64,000 nt of DNA from Mesorhizobium helmanticense (GTDB taxonomy: Bacteria > Pseudomonadota > Alphaproteobacteria > Rhizobiales > Rhizobiaceae): positions 62,001 through 126,000 of the forward strand of contig NZ_PZJX01000039.1 in the NCBI RefSeq assembly GCF_003034915.1. The letters run 5' to 3'. The notes beneath the pieces are model-generated. The model made no database searches. It was not told the DNA's origin and worked only from the letters and a program-made list of their open reading frames with translations. Below, one piece after another: positions 24,834 to 33,212 of the stretch (its first letter is position 1; every line of letters begins with the position of its first letter). The translations under genes and the position numbers were made by a program.

Positions 24834-25718
24834 ATGGAGATGCATGAAATCCGCTATTTTCTGGCGGCCAGCGAGACTCTCAACTTTCATCGCGCGGCGG
24901 ACCTCGTTCACGTCGGCCAGCCTGCGCTGACGCGGGCCATACAGAAGCTGGAGGCGGAACTTGGCGGCTATCTTTTCCATCGCGAGAAAACCCGCGTCCG
25001 GCTCACCGATTTCGGCTGTCTGATGCGGACCCATCTGGACGAAGTACTGCAGCGTTCGGAGACTGCGAAGAGGACGGCCAGGAGCTTCCTCTCGCTGGAA
25101 ACAGCGTCGCTGACGCTCGGTGTGATGTGCACCATAGGCCCGCTGCGCTTCATCGGTTTCCTCAATGCCTTTCGAGAGCGCTATCCAGGCATAGAAGTGA
25201 CCGTGATCGAGGGCGCGGCAACCCATCTCACCGACCTTCTGACCGAGGGCAAGCTTGACGTCGCCCTGCTGGCAAGACCCGAACCATTCGACCATGGCCT
25301 GAAGGCGGATCCTGTTTACCGGGAGCGCTTCGGTATCGCCTTCTCGACCGGTCATCCTTTCGAGATGCGCAATACGCTTCATCTTGCCGACGTTCGCGGC
25401 GAAGCCTATCTCGAGCGCATCAATTGCGAATATGGCGATCACATAGACGGGCTCTGCCGGAACATCGGCTTCGATATCCGCAGCGCCTTTCGCAGCGAGC
25501 GCGAGGATTGGATTCTGGCGATGATCGCCGCGGGCATGGGCGTCTGCTTCATCGCGGAATACTCGGCCAGCCATCCCGGTGTCTGTCACAGGCCCGTCGT
25601 CGACCCTGAAATCATACGCGAGGTGTCGCTCGTTTCAGTGACCGACCGCTTGCCTTCACCTGTTGTCTCGGCTTTTGCCGAAGCGGTGAAGGAGCACGAC
25701 TGGCAAATGGCCCAATAG
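24834..25718 (+). CDS. LysR family transcriptional regulator (divergent from the methyltransferase)
   Basis: A 294-residue LTTR: HTH residues 1-60 (IRYFLAASETLNFHRAADLV, GQPALTRAIQKLEAELGGYL) and effector domain (LTLGVMCTIGPLRFIGFLNA, then CFIAEYSASHPG). ATG 24834 has GGAGA upstream; the open frame to 24783 is less convincing. The 182-base gap to the divergent methyltransferase gene probably holds both promoters. Confidence 0.9.
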   Translation: MEMHEIRYFLAASETLNFHRAADLVHVGQPALTRAIQKLEAELGGYLFHREKTRVRLTDFGCLMRTHLDEVLQRSETAKRTARSFLSLETASLTLGVMCTIGPLRFIGFLNAFRERYPGIEVTVIEGAATHLTDLLTEGKLDVALLARPEPFDHGLKADPVYRERFGIAFSTGHPFEMRNTLHLADVRGEAYLERINCEYGDHIDGLCRNIGFDIRSAFRSEREDWILAMIAAGMGVCFIAEYSASHPGVCHRPVVDPEIIREVSLVSVTDRLPSPVVSAFAEAVKEHDWQMAQ

Positions 25719-25823
25719 GAGCTTCGGTCAAAGCGCATCCGCGTGGCCGGGCCAGGAGCGCAGGTCTCGGTCGGTCTGCCGCGCACTTCCGACACGGCAT
25801 GTCGCCGGTCCGGCTTTGGCGCA

Positions 25824-26723
25824 TCAGAAGCCGATATCGCGGCTGAGTATGCCCTTGAGATCGTGCTTGAGCGTTTCGCTCTCGGCGGCAGGCAGCGCCG
25901 TCAGCGGCGGCAGTGGCGAGGCATAGGCTGGGTCGGCCATCATTTCGGCAATCATGGCCTTGATGCCGGGAATCAGCGGACCCGAGGCCACGCGCTTGCG
26001 AATGGCAGACGCCGTTGCGAGCGCGCCGGCATCGCCGTCGCGCCAGGCGGCGGCGCACAGCCTGCTCGAAAGATTGGCGGTGGCCGAGATGCAGCCAGCG
26101 AAGGCGCCGCTCCTGGCCTCCATCAGCGATCCCTCATCGCTTGGAAAAACATCGAAATCAGGTACAGCGGCCGCGACCGTGCGCGAATAGGCGAGGTCGC
26201 CCGATGAATCCTTGAGACCGCTGAGCCGTGGTCCGATCCGCTCCCGCAACGCCGCCACCAGCGCCGGATGGAAGGGAACGCCCGACAAGGCCGGGAAATG
26301 ATAGAGGTAGAGCGGGATCGCCTGCGTCGCGGTCATCTGCGCGACGGCGCTGAAATAGGCGATCACCCCGTCATCGCCAACGTTCTTGTAGTAGAAGGGC
26401 GGCAGCAGCAGCGCGCCGGCGAGGCCGAGTTCGCCGGCATGACGGGTGAGCTCGATCGCGTCAGTGACGGACGCGGCCCCGGTGCCGACCATCAGCCGGT
26501 CGCGCGGCAAGGCCTTGGCGGCGGCGGACATCAGCGCCTTGCGCTGGGCAAGGCTCATCGAGGTCGCCTCGCCGGTGGTGCCGCACATGTTCAGCGCGTC
26601 GCAGCCTTCGTCGAGCAGCCTGCCGGCCAGGCTGACGAAACGGTCGATGTCGGGTTCCGGGGTCGTGGTGAACGGGGTTGGAATGGCGGCGATGACGCCG
26701 CGCAGCTTGTTCTTGCCTGTCAT
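25824..26723 (-). CDS. Dihydrodipicolinate synthase (DapA) family aldolase
   Basis: A 299-residue TIM-barrel class I aldolase. GTTGEATSMS carries the family Thr-Thr, YLYHFPALSG the catalytic Tyr, and GLKDSSGD the Schiff-base Lys. The housekeeping dapA product is usually closer to EGLKEAT-type motifs, so this is more likely a paralogue acting on a sugar acid or keto acid with pyruvate. The gene is convergent with LysR and has no catabolic operon around it. Confidence 0.87.
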   Translation of the reverse strand: MTGKNKLRGVIAAIPTPFTTTPEPDIDRFVSLAGRLLDEGCDALNMCGTTGEATSMSLAQRKALMSAAAKALPRDRLMVGTGAASVTDAIELTRHAGELGLAGALLLPPFYYKNVGDDGVIAYFSAVAQMTATQAIPLYLYHFPALSGVPFHPALVAALRERIGPRLSGLKDSSGDLAYSRTVAAAVPDFDVFPSDEGSLMEARSGAFAGCISATANLSSRLCAAAWRDGDAGALATASAIRKRVASGPLIPGIKAMIAEMMADPAYASPLPPLTALPAAESETLKHDLKGILSRDIGF

Positions 26724-26848
26724 GACTAATCCCTGGTTCGAGTCAGGTCTGGCAAAGCAGCCTGGCCCGGGCGCGGCGGATCATTCACAGGCGGATGCGG
26801 TTCGTCAACCGGGCGTGGATGGCGAAACAGCGATCAACCAGCGCCGGC

Positions 26849-28090
26849 TCAGAGCTCCTTTTCCGCCAGTTCGCGAAAGCCGTCGGGAACCGACCGCCGC
26901 GGCCCGAGCGCCACCGAGGCATAGCCGACCGCTTCCCAGCCGAAACGGTCGCGGATCTTGTCGATGGCGCGGTCGGCGGTCCAGCGTGCGGCACCCTTGC
27001 GCGTGCCGGGGCGGCGCCGGTCGTCGTCGAGGCCGAGCGGCAGTTCCAGTTGCAGGCCCGCCTGCTGCTCCAGGTGCGAGACGGCGATCGCCAGCAGCGA
27101 GATGGTCTTTTCGTGCGGATGATCGACAAGCACCTTGCGCACCAGCGCCTCGGCGATCTCGGCCAGCATGGCGGTCGCCGAAATCGGCTGGTCGAGGGTG
27201 ATTGAGCGCGTCACCGAGCGCAGATCAGCGAAGCGGACGCGCACCGTCACCGTGCGGCCGGGCCGCGATTTCGCCCGCAGCCGGGTGGCGACCCGGTCGG
27301 CCAGATGCAGCAGCGCCGGCACGAAGACATTTTCGGCGGCGGGCTTCTTGCCGAGCGCCGATTGCGCGCCGGCCGAGCGCGCCCGGCGGTGCGTCTCGAG
27401 CTTGCGCGGATCGCGGTTCCACGCAAGCGCATTGAGCTTTTCGCCCGCCGCCGGGCCGAGCAGGCGCTCCAGCGACCACCCCGGCGTCTTCGCCAGCTCG
27501 CCGATGGTGTTGACGCCGATGCCGGCCAGCCGCTGCCTGGTGACCGGGCCGACGCCCCACATCAGCTCGACCGGCAGATCGTGCAGGAACTCAAGCTCAT
27601 GGCGCGGATCGACCACCACCAGCCCGTCGGGCTTGGCCACTTGCGAGGCGATCTTGGCCAGATGCTTGGTGCGCGCCACGCCGACCGAGATCGGCAGGCC
27701 GAGTTCGGCCTTGACGCGGCGGCGGATGGCCGTGGCGATCTCGGCCGGCGGACCGAACAGATGGGTGCAGCCGGCGACGTCGGCGAAGGCCTCGTCGATG
27801 GAAATGCGCTCGACCACCGGCGTGAAATCGCCAAGCACTTGAATAGCCGCGTCGCCCAGCCGCTGGTACTCCCTGAAATTGCCGCCAACGAAGATCAGCC
27901 CGGGGCAGAGTTCGCGCGCCCGCCGCCCCGGCATGCCGCCGCGCACGCCGAAAGCCCTGGCCTCGTAGGAGGCGGCCAGCACGACGCCGCCGCCGACGGC
28001 GATCGGCTTGCCGCGAAGCGATGGGTCAAGCAATTGCTCGACCGAGGCATAGAAGGCGTCGAGATCCGCGTGGAGGATGTTGGCTTCCAT
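26849..28090 (-). CDS. dinB: DNA polymerase IV (Y-family)
   Basis: A 413-residue translesion polymerase. HADLDAFYASVEQ at the N-terminus has the metal-binding Asp residues and steric-gate position, and ERISIDEAFADV has the catalytic Asp-Glu. Two helix-hairpin-helix segments (LMWGVGPVTRQRLAGIGVNT) and a little-finger domain follow. It bypasses DNA damage with low fidelity. The open frame extends to 28150, but a LexA box at 28145-28159 overlaps that codon; ATG 28090 leaves the box 55 bases upstream, as expected for an SOS promoter. Confidence 0.92.
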   Translation of the reverse strand: MEANILHADLDAFYASVEQLLDPSLRGKPIAVGGGVVLAASYEARAFGVRGGMPGRRARELCPGLIFVGGNFREYQRLGDAAIQVLGDFTPVVERISIDEAFADVAGCTHLFGPPAEIATAIRRRVKAELGLPISVGVARTKHLAKIASQVAKPDGLVVVDPRHELEFLHDLPVELMWGVGPVTRQRLAGIGVNTIGELAKTPGWSLERLLGPAAGEKLNALAWNRDPRKLETHRRARSAGAQSALGKKPAAENVFVPALLHLADRVATRLRAKSRPGRTVTVRVRFADLRSVTRSITLDQPISATAMLAEIAEALVRKVLVDHPHEKTISLLAIAVSHLEQQAGLQLELPLGLDDDRRRPGTRKGAARWTADRAIDKIRDRFGWEAVGYASVALGPRRSVPDGFRELAEKEL

Positions 28091-28144
28091 CCGTGCCCGC
28101 CCGCGGCAGTGGAGCGCCGCCCCGTATTGAGGTGGTTTCGATGT

Positions 28145-28159
28145 GAACATAAAGGGAAC
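28145..28159. promoter_or_regulatory. LexA (SOS) box of dinB
   Basis: GAACATAAAGGGAAC is an exact GAAC-N7-GAAC, the inverse of the alphaproteobacterial LexA site GTTC-N7-GTTC. It lies 55 bases upstream of dinB, a classic SOS gene. Confidence 0.88.
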
Positions 28160-28191
28160 ATTTGGGATGGATTGTCAAGACGTTGTTGGCG

Positions 28192-29901
28192 CTACCGTCG
28201 CCCGCCGATGAACGCCGCCGCGCGCGCAACATGCGCATCCCGGTGCGTGCGGGCGGCCAAAGCCAGCCATTCACGGCCGATGGCGTCGGCAACCTCCGGA
28301 CGGCCTTGGCGCGAGCTGATTTCGACCTGGCTGGCCAGGATCTCGACCTGGAGCGCGGAATAAGCGTCGGTGTCGCGACCGCAGCGGCGGTGTGCCTCGC
28401 CAAGCCACTCCATCGCTTCGGGCAGTGCGTCGTGGGCGGCATAGGTCAGCGCCAGTGCACGCGCCACCGCGCCTTCCCAGCAGGGATCGTTCATCTGGCA
28501 GCTCAGCGCAAAGGCTTCTTCCAGCCCTGGCCGCAGCTCCCGCGGGCTCGCCTGCTGGCGGGTTCGGGATTCGCTCAGCACCGCGACCGGCCACGGCCGG
28601 AAGGAAATCCAGCGCTGTTCCTCGACCAGCGCCAGGCAATCGCCGAGCCAGCTATCGGCTTCCGGCAGCCGGTCCGCCGCAAGCAGGCCCCAGCCGCCCA
28701 GCCCCAGCGACCAGATCTCGCGGCGGCGGTTGCCGGCGGAGCGGGCGTGCTCCAGGGACAGGGCGTAGTTGTCCAGCCCTTCTTCGATGCGGCCCCAGTC
28801 GACCAGGTTGAAGCCGATGACGCCGTGGATGCCGGCGAGCGCATCGCTATCCTCGGCCAATTCGACGGCCTGCGCCAGATAGGCGGCGGCGGTCGGGCGG
28901 CGGCCGGCCAGCGCCTCGACATAGCCAAGCTCGCGAAAGCCCGCCGAGGCGACGCCGGCGCTGCCTGACCGACGGGCCAGCTCGGTGCTTTGGCGAAGCA
29001 GGATCGAGCCCTCGTCGTCATAGCCCCTGACCGAATGGACCAGCGCGGTGCCGAGCTCGAAGGTGGCGGTGGCCGTAAGATGCGGGTCATTGGTCTTCTC
29101 GGCGTCGCGAACCGCGCGGCGTAGGCAATCGATGCCTGCATCCGCCGCACCGGCCGAGAGCGCGGCAAGGCCGGATTGCATCAGCGACCTGACGAAGGCT
29201 TCCGGCGAAATGCCGCCGGGTGGCGAGGCAATGGTGCGGCGAGCCGCACTGCGCAGTGCCGCCGACGGCTTTTCGCCGAGCTCGGCCAGGAACACGGCTT
29301 CCGCCGCCTCGACCTGGCCGAGTGCGGCGTCATAGCGCCCGGCCAGCGCCAGGCTTTTGACCAGCAGGATATGGGCGCCTTCGTCATACGGGCTGCGCCT
29401 GACGCCGAGCTCGGCCAGCCGCGTGGCGCGGCCATGGTCCTCGATGGACATTGCCCGGATGGTCTCCTGCCGGATCCGCGCTTCGACGATGCCGGCAATG
29501 CGTTCGCGCTCGACCAGCAGCCAGGTCGAGAATTCCGGGCTGCAGCGGGGCTCCAGGCTGCCCAGCAGCGGGCCGGCCTGCTCGACATCGAAATCATCGC
29601 GGTCGAGGTTCCAGACATCGACCTCGATGTCGGCGGCAAAGCGGCATTCGACCGGATCGCCGTTCAGGCATTCCGACGCGTTGAGCGCCTTGCGCAGCGA
29701 AGCCAGGCACCAGCGCAGGGAGCCGAGCGGATCGACGGTTTCGGGAAACAGCTCCGCCGCCAGGCTGCGCCGGTCAAGCGGCGCGCGCGCCAGCGCCAGG
29801 CGGGCAAGCAGCGCCCAGGCCTGATGGCCGCGCACCGGCTGGCTTTGCCCGGCGGCATCGAGGATCGCCGGTTCGCCAAGGAGTTTGATTTTCCCGCCCA
29901 C
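28192..29901 (-). CDS. BTAD/TPR transcriptional regulator-like protein
   Basis: A 569-residue protein. The N-terminal 95 residues look like the winged-helix output domain of SARP/AfsR regulators (KLLGEPAILDAAGQSQPVRG, ALLARLALARAPLDRRSLAA), followed by a bacterial transcriptional activation domain (LLVKSLALAGRYDAALGQVE) and about 300 residues of TPR-like helices. No receptor or ATPase domain is present. GTG 29901 is the chosen start; the 88 codons upstream that remain open lack family similarity and overlap the promoter of the DUF4242 gene. That divergent gene is the likely target. Confidence 0.78.
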   Translation of the reverse strand: MGGKIKLLGEPAILDAAGQSQPVRGHQAWALLARLALARAPLDRRSLAAELFPETVDPLGSLRWCLASLRKALNASECLNGDPVECRFAADIEVDVWNLDRDDFDVEQAGPLLGSLEPRCSPEFSTWLLVERERIAGIVEARIRQETIRAMSIEDHGRATRLAELGVRRSPYDEGAHILLVKSLALAGRYDAALGQVEAAEAVFLAELGEKPSAALRSAARRTIASPPGGISPEAFVRSLMQSGLAALSAGAADAGIDCLRRAVRDAEKTNDPHLTATATFELGTALVHSVRGYDDEGSILLRQSTELARRSGSAGVASAGFRELGYVEALAGRRPTAAAYLAQAVELAEDSDALAGIHGVIGFNLVDWGRIEEGLDNYALSLEHARSAGNRRREIWSLGLGGWGLLAADRLPEADSWLGDCLALVEEQRWISFRPWPVAVLSESRTRQQASPRELRPGLEEAFALSCQMNDPCWEGAVARALALTYAAHDALPEAMEWLGEAHRRCGRDTDAYSALQVEILASQVEISSRQGRPEVADAIGREWLALAARTHRDAHVARAAAFIGGRR

Positions 29902-30079
29902 GCTTTTCCACCATCCGACAGCGACCGCCACAGCCTTGCGCGGCGACCGTGGGACGAAGCGTGTGACCGGTCGCGCGCGTTTTTTTGGCGTCGCGGCGCA
30001 GCGGGTCCAACGGCGACCGGTTTCAAGGCCCCCGTGGACCCAACAAGTCAACGCAACAACGTAACAATGGAGACCGACA

Positions 30080-30352
30080 ATGCCAACGTTCATCATCGAA
30101 CGCGAGATTCCAGGCGCCGACAAGCTCAGCCCAGCCGAGCTGAAGGAGATTTCAGCGAAGTCCAACGCGGTCGTGGCCGGGCTCGGCGCGCCCTACAAAT
30201 GGGTGACCTCCTATGTCGCCGGCGACAAGATCTACTGCGTCCATGAGGCCGACAGCGCCGCTGTCGTCGAGCGGCATGCCCGCGAAGGCGGCTTCCCGGC
30301 CAACAAGGTGACCGAGATCGCGGCGTTCATCGGACCCGCGACGGCCAGTTGA
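30080..30352 (+). CDS. DUF4242 domain-containing protein
   Basis: A 90-residue protein that fits the DUF4242 family along its whole length: MPTFIIEREIPGADKLSPAE, YVAGDKIYCVHEADSAAVVE and HAREGGFPANKVTEIAAFI. A Streptomyces member binds nickel, but no catalytic role is established for the family. It is divergent from the BTAD/TPR regulator. Confidence 0.8.
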   Translation: MPTFIIEREIPGADKLSPAELKEISAKSNAVVAGLGAPYKWVTSYVAGDKIYCVHEADSAAVVERHAREGGFPANKVTEIAAFIGPATAS

Positions 30353-30499
30353 GGCGCGCCGAACCTTGATCGGAAAGATCACGCCCACACAATGAGATAG
30401 GGCCTGATCCCTGCAAATTGAATCGGGCAGATCAAATCGAGACATGCGGCAAACGCGGCGCCAGCGTCCGTTCCGCCAACACCAACGAATGGAAAGAAA

Positions 30500-31000
30500 A
30501 TGACCACCACGCTTTGGACGCGGCGCCTTGCCGCTTCATCCCTGCTTTCGATCGCGGCCACCGCCACCCAGGCCCACGGCGCCAGCCCGCTGGCCGACAA
30601 GGTGCGGGCGGCCAACAGCCGCTTCGAGACCGTGTCGGCGGCGACCTCCGAAGGCTATGCGCCGATCCCCTGCGCCAGCGGCCTGACCGGCGGCGCCATG
30701 GGCATCCACTATGTCAATGCCACCTATCTTAGGGATGACGCGGTCGATGTCGGCAAGCCCGAGGCGGTGATGTACGAGCCGATGGCCGACGGCACGCTGA
30801 AACTGGTAGCGGTCGAATATATCACCTCGAAAGGCCCGGCCTCGCTCGAAGGGCAGCTGTTCAACTTCAACAGCGCACCCAACCGCTACGGTCTCGGACC
30901 GTTCTACGAGCTGCATGTCTGGGCCTGGAAACACAACCCGACCGGCACGTTCGCCGACATGAATCCGAACGTGTCCTGCGACGCGATGAAGGGGATGTAG
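30500..31000 (+). CDS. Secreted hypothetical protein
   Basis: A 166-residue protein with a signal peptide (RRLAASSLLSIAATATQAHG). The mature part has conserved-looking segments GAMGIHYVNATYLRDD, PEAVMYEPMADGTLKLVAVE and GPFYELHVWAWKHNPTGTFA, with two Cys (PCAS and VSCDAM) that may form a disulfide. Similar proteins occur as uncharacterised periplasmic proteins in rhizobia. The start follows GGAAAGAAA. It is separate from the preceding gene. Confidence 0.72.
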   Translation: MTTTLWTRRLAASSLLSIAATATQAHGASPLADKVRAANSRFETVSAATSEGYAPIPCASGLTGGAMGIHYVNATYLRDDAVDVGKPEAVMYEPMADGTLKLVAVEYITSKGPASLEGQLFNFNSAPNRYGLGPFYELHVWAWKHNPTGTFADMNPNVSCDAMKGM

Positions 31001-31039
31001 CCGGCCGTCTCACATCCGCGAGGAAGATCGCACCAGCAC

Positions 31040-31064
31040 CCGGCCTCTCTACGAGGGAGGCCGG
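31040..31064 (+). terminator. Hairpin between the secreted-protein gene and the DUF1127 gene
   Basis: CCGGCCTC (31040-31047) pairs with GAGGCCGG (31057-31064), 40 bases after the secreted-protein stop. There is no T tract, so termination is possible but not certain. Confidence 0.4.
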
Positions 31065-31095
31065 CAGTGGCCGATAAAAGGTTTGGACCATCACC

Positions 31096-31329
31096 ATGAT
31101 CAAGACGAGCTGCGAGCCCGCCTTCGTGCAAAAGCGCATCGCGTCGCCCTTCCTGCGTCTTGCGCTGGCCATGCTGGCGCGAATGGCGCGCGGCTGGCGC
31201 TCGCGCCGCGACCGCCGCCATCTCGAGGCGATGCCTGATTTCATGCTTAGGGATATCGGCATCAGTCGATCCGACATCGACTATGTCGCGGCCCATGGCG
31301 ACACACGCCGCACGGCGCCCGACTTCTAG
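31096..31329 (+). CDS. DUF1127 domain-containing protein
   Basis: A 77-residue basic protein ending in the DUF1127 motif RRHLEAMPDFMLRDIGISRS followed by DIDYV. Family members are short, Arg-rich and in some alphaproteobacteria take part in RNA turnover and phosphate- or stress-related regulation. It precedes, in opposite orientation, the gene with the shared repressor-type operator. Confidence 0.8.
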   Translation: MIKTSCEPAFVQKRIASPFLRLALAMLARMARGWRSRRDRRHLEAMPDFMLRDIGISRSDIDYVAAHGDTRRTAPDF

Positions 31330-31363
31330 AACCAACTTTGGTTCGGGGGGCTTCCGCCTCGGC

Positions 31364-31726
31364 TTACGCGGCTTCCCTTGCCCAGAGGCGGTGGCCGTAG
31401 CGGCGGAAGAAGCGCGCCAGCAGACGCTGCTGCTTGGCGCGGGCGAGATCCTGCATACGCCGCTCCTTTCGCCAGCGCGGCATGTTGCGATAACAGGCGA
31501 TGAAGCGGGCGGCGTCCTCGATCGCCTCCTGCGCCGACAGCGCCGGACCGATCGCCGCCAGGAACAGCGCCTCGCTCTGCTTCAGCCGGTCGACGACCGC
31601 CTTGCGCTGGTCATGGCCCTGCCGGGCCCTGGCTATGCCGTCGAGGCGGATGGCCGACAACGCGGCCAGCATGGCCGGGCTGTCGCCGGTGTAGCCGCAG
31701 TCGCGGGCGAATTGGGTGGCGTCCAT
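31364..31726 (-). CDS. Hypothetical protein under the phage-type operator
   Basis: A 120-residue helical, strongly basic protein (QDLARAKQQRLLARFFRRYG near the C-terminus). ATG 31726 has GAGGA nine bases upstream; the open frame continues to 31825 without ribosome site. About 80 bases upstream is GCATA-N9-TATGC at 31803-31821, the same element seen at the S24 repressor promoter. I recognise no domain. Confidence 0.6.
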   Translation of the reverse strand: MDATQFARDCGYTGDSPAMLAALSAIRLDGIARARQGHDQRKAVVDRLKQSEALFLAAIGPALSAQEAIEDAARFIACYRNMPRWRKERRMQDLARAKQQRLLARFFRRYGHRLWAREAA

Positions 31727-31802
31727 CGTCACGTCCTCAATGCCGACGGCCGTGCCTGCCGCCCATCGGTGTCGGCCGCGACGGTGGCTTTCACAAATAT
31801 AA

Positions 31803-31821
31803 GCATAACTCAAAAATATGC
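31803..31821. promoter_or_regulatory. Operator-like palindrome shared with the repressor gene
   Basis: GCATA-N9-TATGC. It contains GCATAACTCAAAAA, which is present in reverse complement at 33199-33212 upstream of the repressor gene. Thus the repressor may control both promoters. Confidence 0.6.
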
Positions 31822-31890
31822 ACAAGCGAAACTTTTATACTGACTTGAGCGGAGCCGACTCGACTCCCGGGTAAAAACCAATATTGTTGT

Positions 31891-31905
31891 GAACAAAACA
31901 GGAAC
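31891..31905. promoter_or_regulatory. LexA (SOS) box upstream of the zinc-ribbon protein gene
   Basis: GAACAAAACAGGAAC is an exact GAAC-N7-GAAC, 18 bases before the ATG at 31923. It predicts that the gene is induced by DNA damage. Confidence 0.78.
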
Positions 31906-31922
31906 ACAGGGACGAAGCGACG

Positions 31923-32225
31923 ATGACATTGCCGGGCAAGGAGGCGACGATCGCCGATGTCGTTTCGATTGCGGTCGAATGCATCGACTGCGGTCGCAAC
32001 AGATGGTGGAAGCCGGCCGAACTCAGGCGTCACGGGGTGAGCGGACAGACGCCGCTGGCGGCACTTTCGGAGCGCCTTTGCTGCTCGGCCTGCCGCGCCG
32101 ACGGCCTGCCGGGCAGGGCGGTGTCGATCCAGGCGGCATTCATCGAAGAGCATGAGCGGCGGCGCAGGGAAGCGCGCAGACGTAACGAGCGCGAGGTGCC
32201 GCTGGAGAGATCCAGGCGGGCTTGA
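31923..32225 (+). CDS. SOS-controlled small zinc-ribbon protein
   Basis: A 100-residue protein with two Cys pairs (CIDCGRNRWW and CCSACRADG) about 30 residues apart, the layout of a zinc ribbon, and a charged, Arg-rich C-terminal helix (EEHERRRREARRRNEREVPL). A consensus LexA box lies immediately upstream. The gene is followed by a long palindromic repeat. The function is unknown; DNA binding is suggested by the ribbon and basic tail. Confidence 0.65.
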   Translation: MTLPGKEATIADVVSIAVECIDCGRNRWWKPAELRRHGVSGQTPLAALSERLCCSACRADGLPGRAVSIQAAFIEEHERRRREARRRNEREVPLERSRRA

Positions 32226-32235
32226 AGGACGCGAT

Positions 32236-32434
32236 CCCTTCTCCCCCTGTGGGAGAAGGTGGCCGAGCGAAGCTCGGTCGGATGAGGGGTGTTGGACGGA
32301 TCGCCAACGCTTGCCGTTTGACCTGCTGCCGGAGGAGCGAAGGCGGGCGGACGGCCATGCCCTCATTCCGTCCAGCACCCCTCATCCGTCTCGGCGCTGA
32401 CGCGCCGATCCACCTTCTCCCACCGGGGGGAAGG
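32236..32434. repeat. Long inverted-repeat intergenic element (RIME-like), copy 2
   Basis: The left arm CCTTCTCCCCCTGTGGGAGA and the right arm CACCTTCTCCCACCGGGGGG are inverse; inner arms GAGGGGTGTTGGA and CCAGCACCCCTCATCC match those of copy 1 at 2196-2343. It separates the convergent zinc-ribbon and repressor genes. Confidence 0.85.
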
Positions 32435-32446
32435 AAGAGGGCGCAC

Positions 32447-33142
32447 TCAATACCCCAGCAGTTCCTTGAGCGGGATGACGCGGAAGACGCTTTTGATCGC
32501 GTAGCGGTTGAAGGTCAGCGTCTTGGGCGGATTGTATTGCTCGACGACCAGCTCGCCGGCGGTGCGCTTGACCAGCTTCTTGACGAAGGCCTTGCCGTTG
32601 CGTTCGCCCTCCTCGGGCAGCGTCTCGATCACCACATGGTCGCCGGGCACGGCGTCGCGGCCGCCGCAATAGATCATGTCGCCGGGTTCGTAGCGCGGCA
32701 CCATCGAATCGCTGAGCACATGCAGCGCAAACACATTTTGCAGATGCTTTATGCCCGGCGGGCGTTGGACATAGCCGGCCGTCTCGCCGTTGAAGGTGAA
32801 GTCGCCGTCGTCGCCGCCAACGGCGGCGCCGAAAATCTTGATGTCCATCGGGCCGGTGGGCAAGGGGGCGGGATCGGTGACGATCTCGGCGTCGGCAACA
32901 TTGTCGGCGTCGTCGAGGAAAACGACCTCGCCCTTGCCCAGCGCCACCGGGTCGACGCGCAGGAAGGCGGCGGTCTTCAGCAGGTTCTCGGTCTTGGGCA
33001 GGTTGCGGCCGGTTTCCCAATTGCCGACGGCGGCGACATCGGTGTCGTTGTGCTCGGCAATGTGGCGCATCACCAGGCCGCGCTGCTTGCGCGCCTTGCG
33101 GATCGCCGCTCCGACCTTGATCGACAATGGGGTTTTCGTCAT
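32447..33142 (-). CDS. XRE-family HTH repressor with S24 (LexA/CI-like) peptidase domain
   Basis: A 231-residue phage-type repressor. The HTH (AIRKARKQRGLVMRHIAEHN, VAAVGNWETGRNLPKTENLL) is followed by a hinge with the Ala-Gly cleavage pair (NGETAGYVQRP), the serine in LSDSMVPRYEPGD and the lysine in GKAFVKKLV, i.e. the Ser-Lys dyad of RecA-stimulated self-cleavage. I prefer ATG 33142 because the upstream ATG 33178 lies in a palindrome (TGCAAG-N5-CTTGCA) and has no ribosome site. It probably represses itself and the plus-strand genes, releasing them on DNA damage. Confidence 0.82.
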   Translation of the reverse strand: MTKTPLSIKVGAAIRKARKQRGLVMRHIAEHNDTDVAAVGNWETGRNLPKTENLLKTAAFLRVDPVALGKGEVVFLDDADNVADAEIVTDPAPLPTGPMDIKIFGAAVGGDDGDFTFNGETAGYVQRPPGIKHLQNVFALHVLSDSMVPRYEPGDMIYCGGRDAVPGDHVVIETLPEEGERNGKAFVKKLVKRTAGELVVEQYNPPKTLTFNRYAIKSVFRVIPLKELLGY

Positions 33143-33177
33143 GACGCCATCTGAAACATAAGAATCGGTTTCGTCCA

Positions 33178-33212
33178 TGCAAGAATGACTTGCATAAGTT
33201 TTTGAGTTATGC
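33178..33212. promoter_or_regulatory. Repressor promoter/operator region
   Basis: Two palindromes: TGCAAG-N5-CTTGCA (33178-33194) and GCATAA-N9-TTATGC (33192-33212). The second shares 14 bases with the palindrome at 31803-31821. Such paired sites are expected at a CI-type repressor gene. The 33213-33679 stretch that follows holds no gene I can support. Confidence 0.65.

Noticed and set aside
26735..26790. tRNA-like GGTTCGAGTC sequence
   Set aside because: No cloverleaf can be drawn around it; it lies in the promoter region of the DapA-family gene.
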